Below are positions 32,241 through 42,566 of a stretch of DNA of 64,000 nucleotides, one piece after another. The stretch spans positions 124,001 to 188,000 of the forward strand of contig WHVA01000023.1 in NCBI GenBank assembly GCA_015179125.1, in the 5' to 3' direction. The DNA comes from Gautieria morchelliformis. Lineage: Eukaryota > Basidiomycota > Agaricomycetes > Gomphales > Gomphaceae. A program made the position numbers and the translations under genes. The notes below the pieces were generated by a model. The model saw nothing but the letters and a program-made list of their open reading frames with translations, was not told the DNA's origin and ran no database searches. Every line of letters starts with the position of its first letter. Within the stretch, counting starts at the first letter, position 1.

Positions 32241-32427
32241 GTCGGAAGGAGAAATGTGGGACGGGATTTCCGGGGTTGGGAGCTCGACGTAAGAAGAAGG
32301 GCTGTCGTACGCTGTGTGTGCGGAAGAGGTTGCGATCTCCGAGTCGCTGTCTCCGATTCCGAACGCACCTATGGCGGCTGCGACACGCAGTACGACCGCT
32401 GGTCCTCTATGGGAGAGACTTTTCTGC

Positions 32428-33381
32428 TGTAAGGGCAACCCTGGCTAGTTGTGGAGATTGTCAGGGGACACCCTGTTTTCCATTTCCAGTTCCGACACCA
32501 CGCCCAGTTCCGACTCCATTTCCGACTCCGGTTCCGGTTCCGATTCCATCTCCGCATCCGCTTTCGGGAACGATTCCGCTTCTGGGAGAACTTCCACCAG
32601 TTCCGTTCGCCTTGCCAGTTCCACTCCAATTTCCGACTTCCGCCCCGGAACAGTGTCGGAAATCAAGCGACTCGCATAATAGGTGGCATCAAGGGTCGAT
32701 CAAGGGTCAGGGGGATGCAGGGTTGATGGCGGGTGCCAAGTGTTGTCCCTGGCTGCGCAGCGTAGTATAATACGGGCTCGCTGACATTGGGGGTCCTTAG
32801 ACTTTTCTCTTTGGATTTCCCCTTGTCAGGTGAGAATCCCCTCTCTTGTATGCTCTGTTCATTTATACAGACTTTGGATTTCCCCTTGTCAGTTGTGTGG
32901 TAGTGAGGTCTCCACAACTAGCCAGGGTTGCCCTTACAGAGATCACACTACCACACAACTGACAAGGGGAAATCCAAAGTCTGTATAAATGAACAGAGCA
33001 TACAAGAGAGGGGATTCTCACCTGACAAGGGGAAATCCAAAGAGAAAAGTCTAAGGACCCCCAATGTCAGCGAGCCCGTATTATACTACGCTGCGCAGCC
33101 AGGGACAACACTTGGCACCCGCCATCAACCCTGAACCTCCCTGACCCTTGATCGACCCTTGATGTCACCTATTACGCGAGTCGCTTGATTTCCGACACTG
33201 TTCCGAGGGTGGAACTCGGAAATTGGAGTGGAACTGGGAAGGCGAACAGAACTGGTGGAAGTTCTCCAAGAAGCGGAATCATTTCCGAGAGCGGAGGCGG
33301 AGATGGAATCGGAATCGGAATCGGAAGCGGAGTCGGAAATGGAGTCGGAACTGGAAATGGAAAACAGGGTGTCCCCTGACA
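32428..33381 (-). repeat. Gypsy A 5' LTR, interrupted
   Basis: Pieces 32428-32458 and 32939-33381 together make one LTR, split by the solo LTR at 32459-32938. Ends: TGTAAGGGCAACC at 32428 and TCCCCTGACA at 33381. Confidence 0.9.
32459..32938 (+). mobile_element. Solo Gypsy A LTR inside the 5' LTR, TSD GAGAT
   Basis: 480-bp LTR, TGTCAGGGGACACC to GCCCTTACA, inserted opposite to the host LTR 31 bp from its end. Target duplication GAGAT at 32454-32458 and 32939-32943. Because it is nearly identical to the host LTR but inverted, the region forms a palindrome with arms of about 430 bp. Confidence 0.95.
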
Positions 33382-34358
33382 GCTGCCGCCTGTGCACAGA
33401 AGTGGCAAGGCTGCGGTACATGGAGTGAGTCATTCAATCTACATCTCTTTGCTACACTAACTTTTGTCAGTCTGCCTGACAGACTTGATTAGTGATAACC
33501 CTGGTTTACCAGTGGAAGTGTACGCTGCAAGACCAGACACCGAGACCGGTCCAGGTATTCTCTCGAGTATTTTAGCTTAATATGACAGGTGATACTTAAC
33601 AGTCATGCTAGGTCTCCCTGACTTCGATAGATATGGCCTCCTCCGTTCCTCCCAAATCTCGAGCAGTAAGCATTCTTCTAGTCTCCCTTTGTTGGTTCTC
33701 ATGTCTCGTAGCATCTTGTACTAGCTCACCCTTGCTGATAAAACCACCACCTCCATATCATCAATATCACTGGCAAAGACGAGGAGGCTTCAGTGGGGTA
33801 AGTAATTACATCATTGTATTGTGTTTCTACGCTACTCAGTGTGGTGGTTTATAGTCGTCAAACAAAGCAAGAGGGTCTTGGGGATAAAAATGAAGGCCCA
33901 AATTCCCACTGTGAGTGCTGATGACCCGTTTGTTGTCAGTCCACATTTGGGAACACCATCCACGGCTAGCTCAGCACTCTCCATTCCAGACCTTCCCTTA
34001 CCATCGCACTCCACGACCCCTTCACCCTCAATGTTTACTATCCCAGATCTTCCACTCCCGTCACACTCCAGCCAATATCCAGCCTCAAAAGGACCTACAG
34101 TTCCGGCATCGTCGTTGGATATGCCACCGTCGAACCAGCTTGCAGCATTTCACACTATGACTCACTCGGATTCTGGCTACCAGTCACCACCCATGTACAA
34201 CGGTGATACAGGAGCTATAGAGACTACCCCATGTTCCAAGAGAAACCTAAGTTATCTAACTGACAGTGTGACTATAATGCCAGGTATGTATATTTTCAAA
34301 TAAGCTTTCTTCGACTGACACTTATCTACATTTGTCCAAGGAGACCGAATGCATGGTG
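33382..34358 (+). pseudogene. Unknown multi-exon gene fragment cut by retroelements
   Basis: No family recognised. An exon around 33890-34285 reads MKAQIPTVSADDPFVVSPH, then IPDLPLPSHS twice (tandem), and SDSGYQSPPMYNGDTGAIE to LSYLTDSVTIMPG. It is followed by a GTATGT donor (34285) and an AG acceptor before GDRMHG (about 34342-34358), where Gypsy D interrupts it. Further upstream, a GTAAGC donor after MASSVPPKSRA (33633-33665) and a GTAAGT near 33799 suggest more exons. Ser/Pro-rich, low complexity. It appears truncated on both sides by Gypsy A and Gypsy D. Confidence 0.45.
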
Positions 34359-35038
34359 TGTTACGACCGTTCATTTCCGACTTCCGACCCTCAGTTCCGC
34401 CACACCTTCCGCTCCTCCGATATTTCCGCAACACTTTCTGCCCCTCCGTTATTTCCGACATTCCGCCCCTTGTACATTTCCCTTGTTCTTTCGACTCTAT
34501 TACTCGGACCCACCGGACCCACCTCACCGTTCATCAAGACCACATATCCGGTCACCCTTGTAGTTCGTTGTCAGATATGTTTTCCCGACCCCTTGTTCTT
34601 TGCCATTGTTCTACCTTACCCTGAACCCCCCTTGTAGTCCCATTGTTCCCAATAGTTAGTTCCCACGCATTGTACTTGACTTCCGCTTCCTCTGGAATTT
34701 GCTTAGTACCATATCATTACCTGTTGTCTCAGCTCTTTGTATAAAACCCCCTCATGTATGTCTGTTATTCTGCAATCAGATAATTGCCTTTGATACTTGA
34801 TTTCCTTCGCTCCATCTCCTGTTCTTAGCACAGCGAGTCTAGCAAGATCTCAGTCTCTCCGCCTTCTGCCTTCTGCCTCAGTTCCGACTCAAGTTCCGAC
34901 CAAACCTTTGGTTCAGTACTTTCCGCCTTCCGACTCAATTCCGAAATACTTGGGACGATAGTTCATTGGGGGCGCAACCCACAAGTTGAAGCCGCTGTCC
35001 TTTCTAGTTCGACTTAGCAGAAATCTCGATACGTAACA
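34359..35038 (+). repeat. Gypsy D 5' LTR
   Basis: 680 bp, TGTTACGACCG to GATACGTAACA. Contains GTATAAAACCCCCTCATG (about 34739-34756), a probable TATA region, and near the end GGGGGCGCAACCCACAAG, shared with the first Gypsy LTR. Same family as 47445-48065 and 59233-59922. Confidence 0.92.
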
Positions 35039-35425
35039 GTATTATCTGATTCCCACCCGATAACTATCACTATGCCTCCTCGTACCACAGCTACTTCAGC
35101 TCGAGCAGGAGCTGTCGAAGCTCTCTCTTATTTTGGCAGCCTTAGATCCGCAGCACCAAGGCACGTGGAACCCTCCGGCAGCTCTCGTGCCGACGATGAG
35201 CTCTCCGATGCTTTTCCGCAACGATTCGAAGAAGTTCCCGACGCTAATCCCGACGACAATCCCGACTATGACGGAAACTCGACGAGTAGCAGTGGCGAAC
35301 AAACAGCAGCGTCATTCCGACGCCCAGCTCCACCACCACCACCTCCACCAGGACCACCTCCAGGTGGCCCTCCAGGCGGCCCTCATGGCGGCCCACCCGG
35401 CGGTCCCCCAGGCGATCCTCCCGGC

Positions 35426-35969
35426 TGTAAGGGGAACACCAATCACACACTGTGTATGATTGCACTGTGCATCATCGCACTGTGTACGATCGCACTGTGT
35501 ACGATCGCACTGTGTACGATCGCACTGTGTACGATCGCACTGTGTACGATCGCACTGTGTACGATCGCACTGTGTACGATCGCACTGTGCGTTATCACAC
35601 ACTGCATCATCGCAGCGTGTTGTTGGTGCCCCCTGAGCTTCTCCTAGCCTTTAGCATCCTTCTGTCTTGTGTTCCATTTATTTCCCTTCCTGTTCCGGCC
35701 CCTTCCGAAATCATTCCTTCCTTATCTGTCCAGCCCTGTTATCGCTGGCATGATTGCTTATGTAACTCGGGCATTCGGTGATCGGGCTAGCATGCCCGCG
35801 TTTGCTTATAGTCATAGTTATGTGGCGAAGGGGTTCCTTAGAGTTTTCTCTGTGGATCCCCCTTCGCCAGGTATGTCTATGTCCTGTATATAGTTCTCTA
35901 TCTCACTTTGGATCCCCCTTCGCCAGTTCGCCGCTTGAGTGTAGAGCGTCTGCCTAGGTTGCCCTTATA
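35426..35969 (-). mobile_element. Solo Gypsy E LTR in Gypsy D gag, TSD CCGGC
   Basis: 544 bp, TGTAAGGGGAACACC to GGTTGCCCTTATA, flanked by exact CCGGC (35421-35425 and 35970-35974). Ends and duplicated inner motif (GGATCCCCCTTCGCCAG at about 35855-35871 and 35914-35930) relate it to the Gypsy A LTR. Orientation is given by analogy with the A LTR. It carries a 15-bp tandem array. Confidence 0.9.
35447..35615. repeat. 15-bp tandem repeat, unit TGTACGATCGCACTG
   Basis: Seven perfect consecutive units (GTACGAT at 35483 to 35573, every 15 bp) flanked by diverged units (GTGCATCATCGCACT and similar). Each unit holds the palindrome CGATCG. Being a multiple of three it stays open and reads as a repeated LCTIA peptide, but it lies in a non-coding LTR. 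Confidence 0.93.
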
Positions 35970-37091
35970 CCGGCGGTCCTCCACCTCCATTTGCACCTCA
36001 GATTCCTGCCAACCCAGTTCCGCCCGCGCCAGTTCCGGATCTTGCACAAGCCATCGCCATGCTAGCCGGACAACTTCAGCACCCGGCCCAAGCACCACCA
36101 CGCCCCAAGACAAAGGTCCGCGAACCAGATCAGTTCGACGGTTCCGACCCCAAGAAGATCCAGCCATTTCTGGTCCAGCTCCAACTCAATTTCCGCGATC
36201 GTCCCGACGCCTTTCCCGACAACGAACGGAAGGTCAATTACGCCCTTTCCTATCTCCGAGGCATGGCTCTCGACTACTTCGAACCCGCCATCATGGACCC
36301 ATTCGCTCTCGTCGACTGGGCTGACGATTACCACAACTTCGTCTCCGAACTCCGCAGCAACTTCGGACCATTTGACATGGAAGCCGATGCGGAAAACGAA
36401 CTTGATAAGCTTCGTATGAAAGACACTCATAAGATAGCTAAATATATCGTCACGTTCCAGCAGCTCGCTCCTCGAGCCCAATGGGGAGAAGCCGCACTCC
36501 GACGCCAGTTTTACATGGGCTTGCCATCCCGCATCAAGGATGAAATTGCCTGCGTCGGAAAACCCGCCACCCTTACCAACCTCCGCAACCTCGCCCAATC
36601 CACCGATTCGCGCTACTGGGAAAGACACTCCGAGATTGCTCGCGAAACTTCCACCCAGAGCAAAAACGACAAGTCTTCCGATAAGAAGTCTGATAAAGAC
36701 AAGAAGAAGACTAATTCCGGAAACAACAACCCCAGAAACAACAACAACAACAGTTCCGGATCCAACTCCGGCAACCGGAACAACAACAACAACACCCCTC
36801 GCAATAACCAGGCCTCTGGTTCCAACACCAACGCCCGGAAGAGCACTCCGGACCTTTCCGATAAACTTGGGAAGGAGGGAAAACTAACCCCTGTAGAACG
36901 CCAGCGTCGCATGGACAACAACCTTTGCCTTTTCTGCGGCAAAGGCGGTCACGTCGCTCGCGACTGCACTCGAGCTTCCGCCTCCGCTGCTAAGGCCAAG
37001 GGCCGCGCAGCAAAGACGGAAGAGAAATCCAAAGCGGCTCCCGCTGCGGATTCAAAAAAATAGTCAGCAGTCCTCCGGCCTCCACATGAGC

Positions 37092-37959
37092 TGAGGGCTG
37101 TGTTGACCCCATTCGTGCGACAAACGAGGTTAAACTCAACGCATCCGCTCTTTCGTCCTCCGACTCCCTCTCTGTTCCGCTCACTTCCGACACCATTTCC
37201 ACACCACCGTTCACAGCACTGGTCGACTCCAGTTCGACTCATTGTTTCCTCGATTCCGACTTTGTTTTGAAACATAAACTTCCGACCCGCAACATTCCAA
37301 CTATTCCGCTCCGCCTTTTTGACGGGTCTTCCAACACGGGAATTTCCCAAGTTGTGGATCTGTCTATCCGTTTCGCTACTGGGGACAACCATGAAGTTAC
37401 GTTTTACGTTACTCTGCTAGATGCTAGCTGTTCCGTTGTACTAGGACAGAATTGGCTCACCTGATATAATCCGTCGATTAACTGGGCATTGGGTCAAATA
37501 CAGTTCCGTACCCCGGATCAACTTCCGTCTATTCCGACGTCATCCGCAAAGATGGTTCAGGCCTCTTCTGCAACTCCGCTCATGGATTCAGTTCCGCACT
37601 CCGGTCCCGCTTTAGCACCTCCATCCCTCGAAGCTCCTCGTATTGCGTTCGTTTCCGTCACCACTTTCCGCGTATTGCAACGGCAAGAAGACACGACCGT
37701 TTTCCAGCTTCACCTTTCCGACTCGGCTTCAGTCAAGGCTCGTTCCGCCTCGACTTCCGTCCCGGTCGACATGAGCTCCATTCCGAAAGAATATCGTGAC
37801 TTTCCGGACGTGTTCAACAAGGCCAAAGCCGACAAACCTGCTGAACATCGACCTTACGATTTGAAGATAGATTTGGAAGAAGGAGCATCTCCGCCCCTTG
37901 GACCGATCTACTCCCTTTTGCAAAGTGAACTCCTAACTCTCAAGCTAGGAGTGGGATAC
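37092..37959 (+). pseudogene. Gypsy D protease and RT start, truncated
   Basis: Frame shifted relative to gag. Protease: FTALVDSSSTHCFLDSDFVL (DSS at the active site), then CSVVLGQNWLT and TGA at 37462-37464, where the related copy near 5190 has a CGC Arg codon (WLTRYNPSID). After a long linker the RT leader begins (YRDFPDVFNKAKADKPAEHR, DLKIDLEEGASPPLGPIYSL) and stops at the Gypsy B LTR. Nonfunctional. Confidence 0.85.
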
Positions 37960-38944
37960 TGTCATGACTCATTTATTTCTTGTATCCAGTAACTCCATTT
38001 TCCCTTTTATCACTCTACTTCTATGTTCACTCTGTTTGCTCTTCGCCGAATTCGCCGAACAGTCATTCGCTACTCGCAACATTCACCAGTAGGCACACCA
38101 TCAAACACGATTGACATCCTTTACCCAGCATGATGGTTCATCACTGGTCCCATCATCTTCTCGACTCAACCCCCTTTGGGTGTTCCTATGGCCGGAATGC
38201 ATTCACGGGACGTCCTACCCGTAGATCGTGTGGGATCAACCCAGCAGACCAAGAGTCCATGCAGGGTAACATGTATGCAGGTCTCAAGGTGTGTTTTCGT
38301 ACATAGGAACCATCATCCTCTTTCCTCCCCATTGTTTCACATTCGCACTCCTCCTTATTTCTATTGTATATGTGTTTCACCTATTTGTATCCTGACTGTG
38401 CACCCCTATCCAACCCTGACTCAAGAAGGCCTCTTTCCTATTTGCTGATATCATATGAGCATTCGGTATAAGTAGTTTACATTCACATGTACATTCCCCA
38501 GTTAAATTATCATACGTCTATCTTGTGCAAAACTTGACCTCACTGTGACTATCATCTTGAGCCCTCTTCTATAGACTACTATCTTCGACCAGAGGAGGAC
38601 TTAAGCACCACTGGTGAGTTTCGTACTTCACCTTCACTACCTTAGCCTTCGTACTATTACTGGTGCTGTCGGCGAAGGCTCCAAAGGAGCACCTTCGCCG
38701 GTGAAACGATTGTTGCTGCTTAAACAACCTTTCCATGAGACCTTGCACATTACATCGTCAAGTGTCACAGGCTACTTTGCTACGACTGTAGATAGGGAAA
38801 GCCCTGTTCGGGAAGCCCTCTTACCTTCTGAACATTTATTGGTTCACCTTATTCACCGAACGGCACACGTCTTCACACAAGCTATTCGGGCATTCGCTGT
38901 GTTCACTAATACACGATATTAACACCTAAAAACCAATCTTGACA
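37960..38944 (+). mobile_element. Gypsy B LTR without matching target duplication
   Basis: 985 bp, TGTCATGACTC to CAATCTTGACA. Flanks are GATAC and TCGGT, which do not match. It lacks the 238-bp 5' tandem duplication seen in two other copies. The left neighbour is truncated Gypsy D; the right neighbour is gene-like sequence. Possible product of recombination between LTRs at different sites. Confidence 0.88.
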
Positions 38945-39398
38945 TCGGTCAACATCAATGGTTTCAAGCATCCTACTAGGACACCAGGATTGATGGTGTG
39001 ATGTGTGAATTTGCGTATGTTTCCCCAATGCACCTTGCTGATGCAGACACCGGGACGTATGGCATCTTCTATCAGCATGAAGTTGTGGTTGAGGCAGGCG
39101 TAACTGACAAACAGCAGCATGCTATTGATGCCACTAACCGCATGATCAGGAGGCCGTGTACCATATTCTGCTCACATGTCATCCTCCCCCTCCCGCATGC
39201 CATTCATTGGGACACCTTTGGTCAAAGTCTCTCATTCCCAGCTCACCAAGTGTTACTTGCAGGGCAACTATCGTGCCCGCCAGGTGGCCTTGCAGTCCAA
39301 AACGGCCACGTATCTGGAGACAGGTCACCCACCGATCTCTTGAACCCCATCAAGCAGGTCATGGCTGAAGCCGTCGCCTCTGTTGTCTTCACCAGAGT
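38945..39398 (+). pseudogene. Unknown gene fragment between Gypsy B LTRs
   Basis: Open frame from about 38998: CEFAYVSPMHLADADTGTYG, FYQHEVVVEAGVTDKQQHAI, HAIHWDTFGQSLSFPAHQVL. No family recognised. Excision of the LTR at 39399-41103 would join it to the thioesterase-like fragment at 41104, so the two may once have been neighbours or one gene. Codon pattern looks coding; confidence is low. Confidence 0.35.
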
Positions 39399-41103
39399 GT
39401 CATGACGCGTTTATTTCCCATACTCAGATGCTCAGTCTTCCTATTTTCTCACTCCACCTTCGTGTTCGTTCCGATCGCCATTGCCATGTTCGGCAACCAA
39501 TTCTTGCTGTTCGCGCCAATTACCATAGCGACACCGTCAAACACACGATCGACGTCTTTGGGCTGACTCGGCAGTCATCGCTGGGTCTACCACCTCCTCT
39601 GCGCAACCCTCTTCCGATGGCGTTCTGGTAATTGGATTGTCACCCCATTTCCCCTTTCGCTACTCCTCCGTGTTCGCTCGTCTTCGCCCTCCACCTCGAC
39701 CACTCCTGCCCTATGTCATCTCTGCTGGCCCTTCCTCGCATTTCGCTGAACGACCATTCGCTGCTCGCATCATTCGCCAGCAGGCACACCATCAAACCAC
39801 GGTCGACATCCCGATCTGGCAGAATGGCTCGTCAGTAACTCCATCAGCTTCTCGATCCAACCCCCTTTTGGTGTTCATATGAGCAGGGTGCGTTCGCGGG
39901 ACGTCCTACCCGTGGGTCGTGTGGGATCAACCCAGTAGATGAAGAACCCGTGCAGGGCAGGGTATATGCGGGCCCCGAGACATGATTTCGTACATAGTTG
40001 TCTTCGCCACCTTCACCCTCCGTCATTTCATGTTCTCCCTCTTCTCTCATTCTCTTGTATGTTTATTTCATCTATGTTGTATCATGACTGCGCACCCCTA
40101 TCCAACCCTGACTCACAATGGCCTCTTTCATATTCGCTGATACCTTACGAGCATTCGATATAAGTAGTTTACATTTGCATGTGTATTCCCCAGTTCAATT
40201 ATCATACGTCGTTCATCTTGTGCAGCTTTGGCGTCGCCGTGGTCATTGTCTTACGCCTTCTCTTGGAGATTTCCATCTTCGACTAGCAGAGGACTTAGGC
40301 ATCACTGGTGAGTTCTCATACTTCATCTTCGTTACCTTAGCCTTCGAACCATTTTCTGTGCTGTTGGCGAAGGGATTGTCGAGACTTAGACAGCCCTTCC
40401 GTGAGACCTTGCACGTTACATCGTCAAGAGCCATGGTGTAAGGGCAACCCTAGCTGGTTGTGGAGATCACACTACCACACAACTGACAAGGGGAAATCCA
40501 AAGTATGTATAAATGAACAGAGCATACAAGAGAGGGGATTCTCACCTGACAAGGGGAAATCCAAAGAGAAAACCTAAGGACCCCCAATGTCAGCGAGCCC
40601 ATATTATACTACACTGCGCAGCCAGGGACAACACTTGGCACCCGCCATCAACCCTGCACCTCCCTGACCTCCCTGACCCTTGATCGACCCTTGATGCCAC
40701 CTATTACACGAGTCGCTTGATTTCCGACACTGTTCCGAGAGTGGAAGTCGGAAATTGGAGTGGAACTGGCAAGGCGAACAGAACTGGTGGAAGTTTTCCC
40801 AGACGCGGAATCATTTCCGAAAGCGGAGGCGGAGATGGAATCGGAACCGGAAGCGGAGTCGGAAATGGAGTCGGAAATGGGTGTGGTGTCGGAACTGGAA
40901 ATGGAAAACAGGGTGTCCCCTGACACATGGGCTATTTTGCTATGACTGTAGATAGGGGGAGCCCCGTTCAGGCAACCCTCTTACTTTGTGAACATTCATT
41001 GGTTCACCTATTTGCCGAACGGCATACTTATTCGCACAAGTTATTCAGGCATTCACTGTGTTTACTAATACACGATATTAACGCCTGAAAACCAATCTTG
41101 ACA
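39399..41103 (+). mobile_element. Solo Gypsy B LTR containing a nested Gypsy A LTR
   Basis: TGTCATGACGCG at 39399 to CAATCTTGACA at 41103. About 1,211 bp once the inner LTR and its duplication are removed. Flanks CAGAG (39394-39398) and CAGGG (41104-41108) match at four of five bases, a probable aged target duplication. Confidence 0.87.
40437..40925 (-). mobile_element. Solo Gypsy A LTR, TSD CATGG
   Basis: 489 bp, TGTAAGGGCAACC to TCCCCTGACA, inside the Gypsy B LTR. Exact CATGG at 40432-40436 and 40926-40930. The B LTR reads on across it (AAGAGCCATGG / CATGGGCTATTTTGC). Confidence 0.95.
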
Positions 41104-41667
41104 CAGGGAATCTTCCCGCCATTGTTCCAGCAATATCTTCGATCTCGATGCTTCATCCACACATCTCTTTTGCCTGAAACATCTGATCCAGACATGCCTA
41201 GGACTCACCAACTTCCCTTCGACTTGCTTAGATGCCCCAGAATGGGAGAGCTATGCAACTATCTCTCTCAATTGGTTCAGGCAAATGGGCAAGGTGAACA
41301 CAAGGACACCTCATATCAGCCTGTAGTCTGCTTTAGTCTGCTTCAACAATGCTGTGTCGAGCCTCCTTTGCTCCTTGTGTTGGGGAGATACTTGTTTTCA
41401 TCGCCCTTGCCAGGGCCCTTGCATACGATAGGCCAGTATATGCACTTCATGCAGGGAGATCTGACAACTGCAACCTTCGATGAGATAGCTGACATCTACG
41501 TGGAGACCATTGAGAACAAGTGCCCCAGAGAACCATACTATGTCGCAGGCTACAGCTTCGGTGGTGCCCCCGCCTTTGAAATCGGTCATTGGTCTGCGCT
41601 GTGTTATTATATGGCAGAAGGACATTTCCCAGTCAGGACATTCATCATCTTATTCATTTCATCATGA
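41104..41667 (+). pseudogene. Thioesterase-like fragment (GYSFGG)
   Basis: The frame ending at 41667 reads HTIGQYMHFMQGDLTTATFD, EIADIYVETIENKCPREPYY, then VAGYSFGGAPAFEIG. A G-x-S-x-G nucleophile elbow after a short strand is typical of type I thioesterase domains that release products from NRPS or PKS enzymes. Only the elbow region is present; no catalytic Asp or His follows before the stop. Earlier sequence in this frame is not recognisable. Probably a gene relic. Confidence 0.6.
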
Positions 41668-42172
41668 ACTATTTTCCTATCTATCATTGCACAAGCTATG
41701 ACCACATACTCCTATTATCATCATCATCTATTCAGCCCTGTTGATGTATTATGCATATAGGAGCATGCAGCATCATTATTGACATCATTATGCTCCTATC
41801 CCCTAGTAGCATCATATTTCACATGATTATTACTCCTCACACATGATTATTTCCCCCTATTGTGTACTGCTTAAATACTTGGACTCTACACCAGAATAAA
41901 TGAGCGACTTAACAATCTTTTTCCCTAGAGCTTCAAGTTATAAGCTTCTTTGGACTATTATTGTTTCCTCCTCAACTCTTATTGCATTAAGAACATTGCT
42001 TAATTCTGGAACTCTAAGAACACTGCTTTTATTTCTCACCAGAACACTGCTTGAGCTCTCTATCACACTATTGATCACTCGACTCCAACCCCTTAATCTG
42101 ATTTATATTACGCTGTTTTCCATTCTCTTCAATACCGTTACTACTATTACCTGTATTTTAAGTACTATAATA
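41668..42172. other. AT-rich spacer
   Basis: Repeated CATCATTAT/CATGATTATT-type words and Leu-rich open frames without motif; no gene called. Confidence 0.4.
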
Positions 42173-42534
42173 CACTGCTTTTCTGTGTTTTACAACTGCA
42201 GTTTTCAGTACAAATAACGCTGAAATTCAGTGTGAAATGTTAAATTTTGTGTTTTTGTTAGAATTTGTTAAGCAAGAAAATTGTAAAAAAGTTTAAAGTT
42301 TTTGCAGGGTTTTTTATGTGTTTTTATAAGTTTCTTTGTGAAATCACAAAGAAACCCATAAAAAACCCTACAAAAAACTTTTAATCTTTTTACAATTTTC
42401 TTTCTTGATAAATTCTAATAAAAACACAAAATTTTATTATAGTTTTTTCACATAAAAGTCACTAAAAATATTTGGAAAATATTTACAGTTTTTTGAACAG
42501 TTTTTCAGACCAGAAAATCTTTATGTCTCCAGTG
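42173..42534. mobile_element. Fold-back MITE, CACTA-like, copy 1
   Basis: About 362 bp, AT-rich, nearly a full-length palindrome centred at about 42340 (GTTTCTTTGTGA / TCACAAAGAAAC). Shares the core, including TTGCAGGGTTTTTTATGT and its complement, with copy 2 at 56837-57211. The right end ...CTCCAGTG gives CACTG in reverse. The left end at CACTGC (42173) is less certain; flanking trinucleotides ATA and CTA differ. Confidence 0.68.
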
Positions 42535-42566
42535 CTACTAGATTTCGGGGTTGCCCCAATTGAACA

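Larger units (their letters stand above)
26711..33381 (-). mobile_element. Gypsy A chromovirus, nearly complete
   Basis: The best-preserved element in the window, reading right to left: 5' LTR (33381-32428, with a nested solo LTR), gag, protease, RT, RNase H, integrase, chromodomain, polypurine tract AGAGGGGGGTGA, 3' LTR (27160-26711). The flanking pentamers differ (CTCAC at left, GCTGC at right), so there is no simple target duplication; LTR recombination with another copy is one explanation. The coding frames are open except for a frame change in the protease-RT linker. TTCCG pentamers are strikingly common throughout. Confidence 0.93.
35072..37063 (+). pseudogene. Gypsy D gag, split by a solo LTR
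   Basis: ATG at 35072 (MPPRTTATSARAGAVEAL) leads through an acidic part to a Pro/Gly-rich linker (PPPPPPPGPPPGGPPGGP), cut at 35425. The reading resumes at 35975 and continues to TAG at 37063: REPDQFDGSDPKKIQPFLVQ, ALSYLRGMALDYFEPAIMDP, FRQFYMGLPSRIKDEI-like Gag core, a Lys/Asn-rich spacer, then zinc knuckle CLFCGKGGHVARDC. Removing the LTR and one CCGGC restores the frame, so the insertion is the only break seen in gag. Confidence 0.9.
34359..37959 (+). mobile_element. Gypsy D element, 5' half only
   Basis: 5' LTR, gag, protease and the very start of RT; sequence ends abruptly at 37959 where a Gypsy B LTR begins. The missing RT-integrase-3' LTR is not found on the other side of that LTR. 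TTCCG is very frequent (five copies within 37141-37320). Confidence 0.9.

Noticed and set aside
31065..32438. Gag start at the 5' limit of the open frame (32438)
   Set aside because: The first codon is TTG within the LTR; the first ATG with a conserved context in both copies is at 32240.
33633..33854. Small secreted protein with a hydrophobic N-terminus
   Set aside because: The hydrophobic stretch follows a good GT donor and is probably intron.
35447..35615. Possible CRISPR-like array of short regular repeats
   Set aside because: Units are contiguous without spacers, in a eukaryotic LTR; it is a plain tandem repeat.
35450..35647. Cys/Ile/Leu-rich repeated peptide (LCTIA) as a membrane protein
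   Set aside because: It is read-through from Gypsy D gag into an inserted LTR; the CCGGC duplication shows the true gag continues at 35975.
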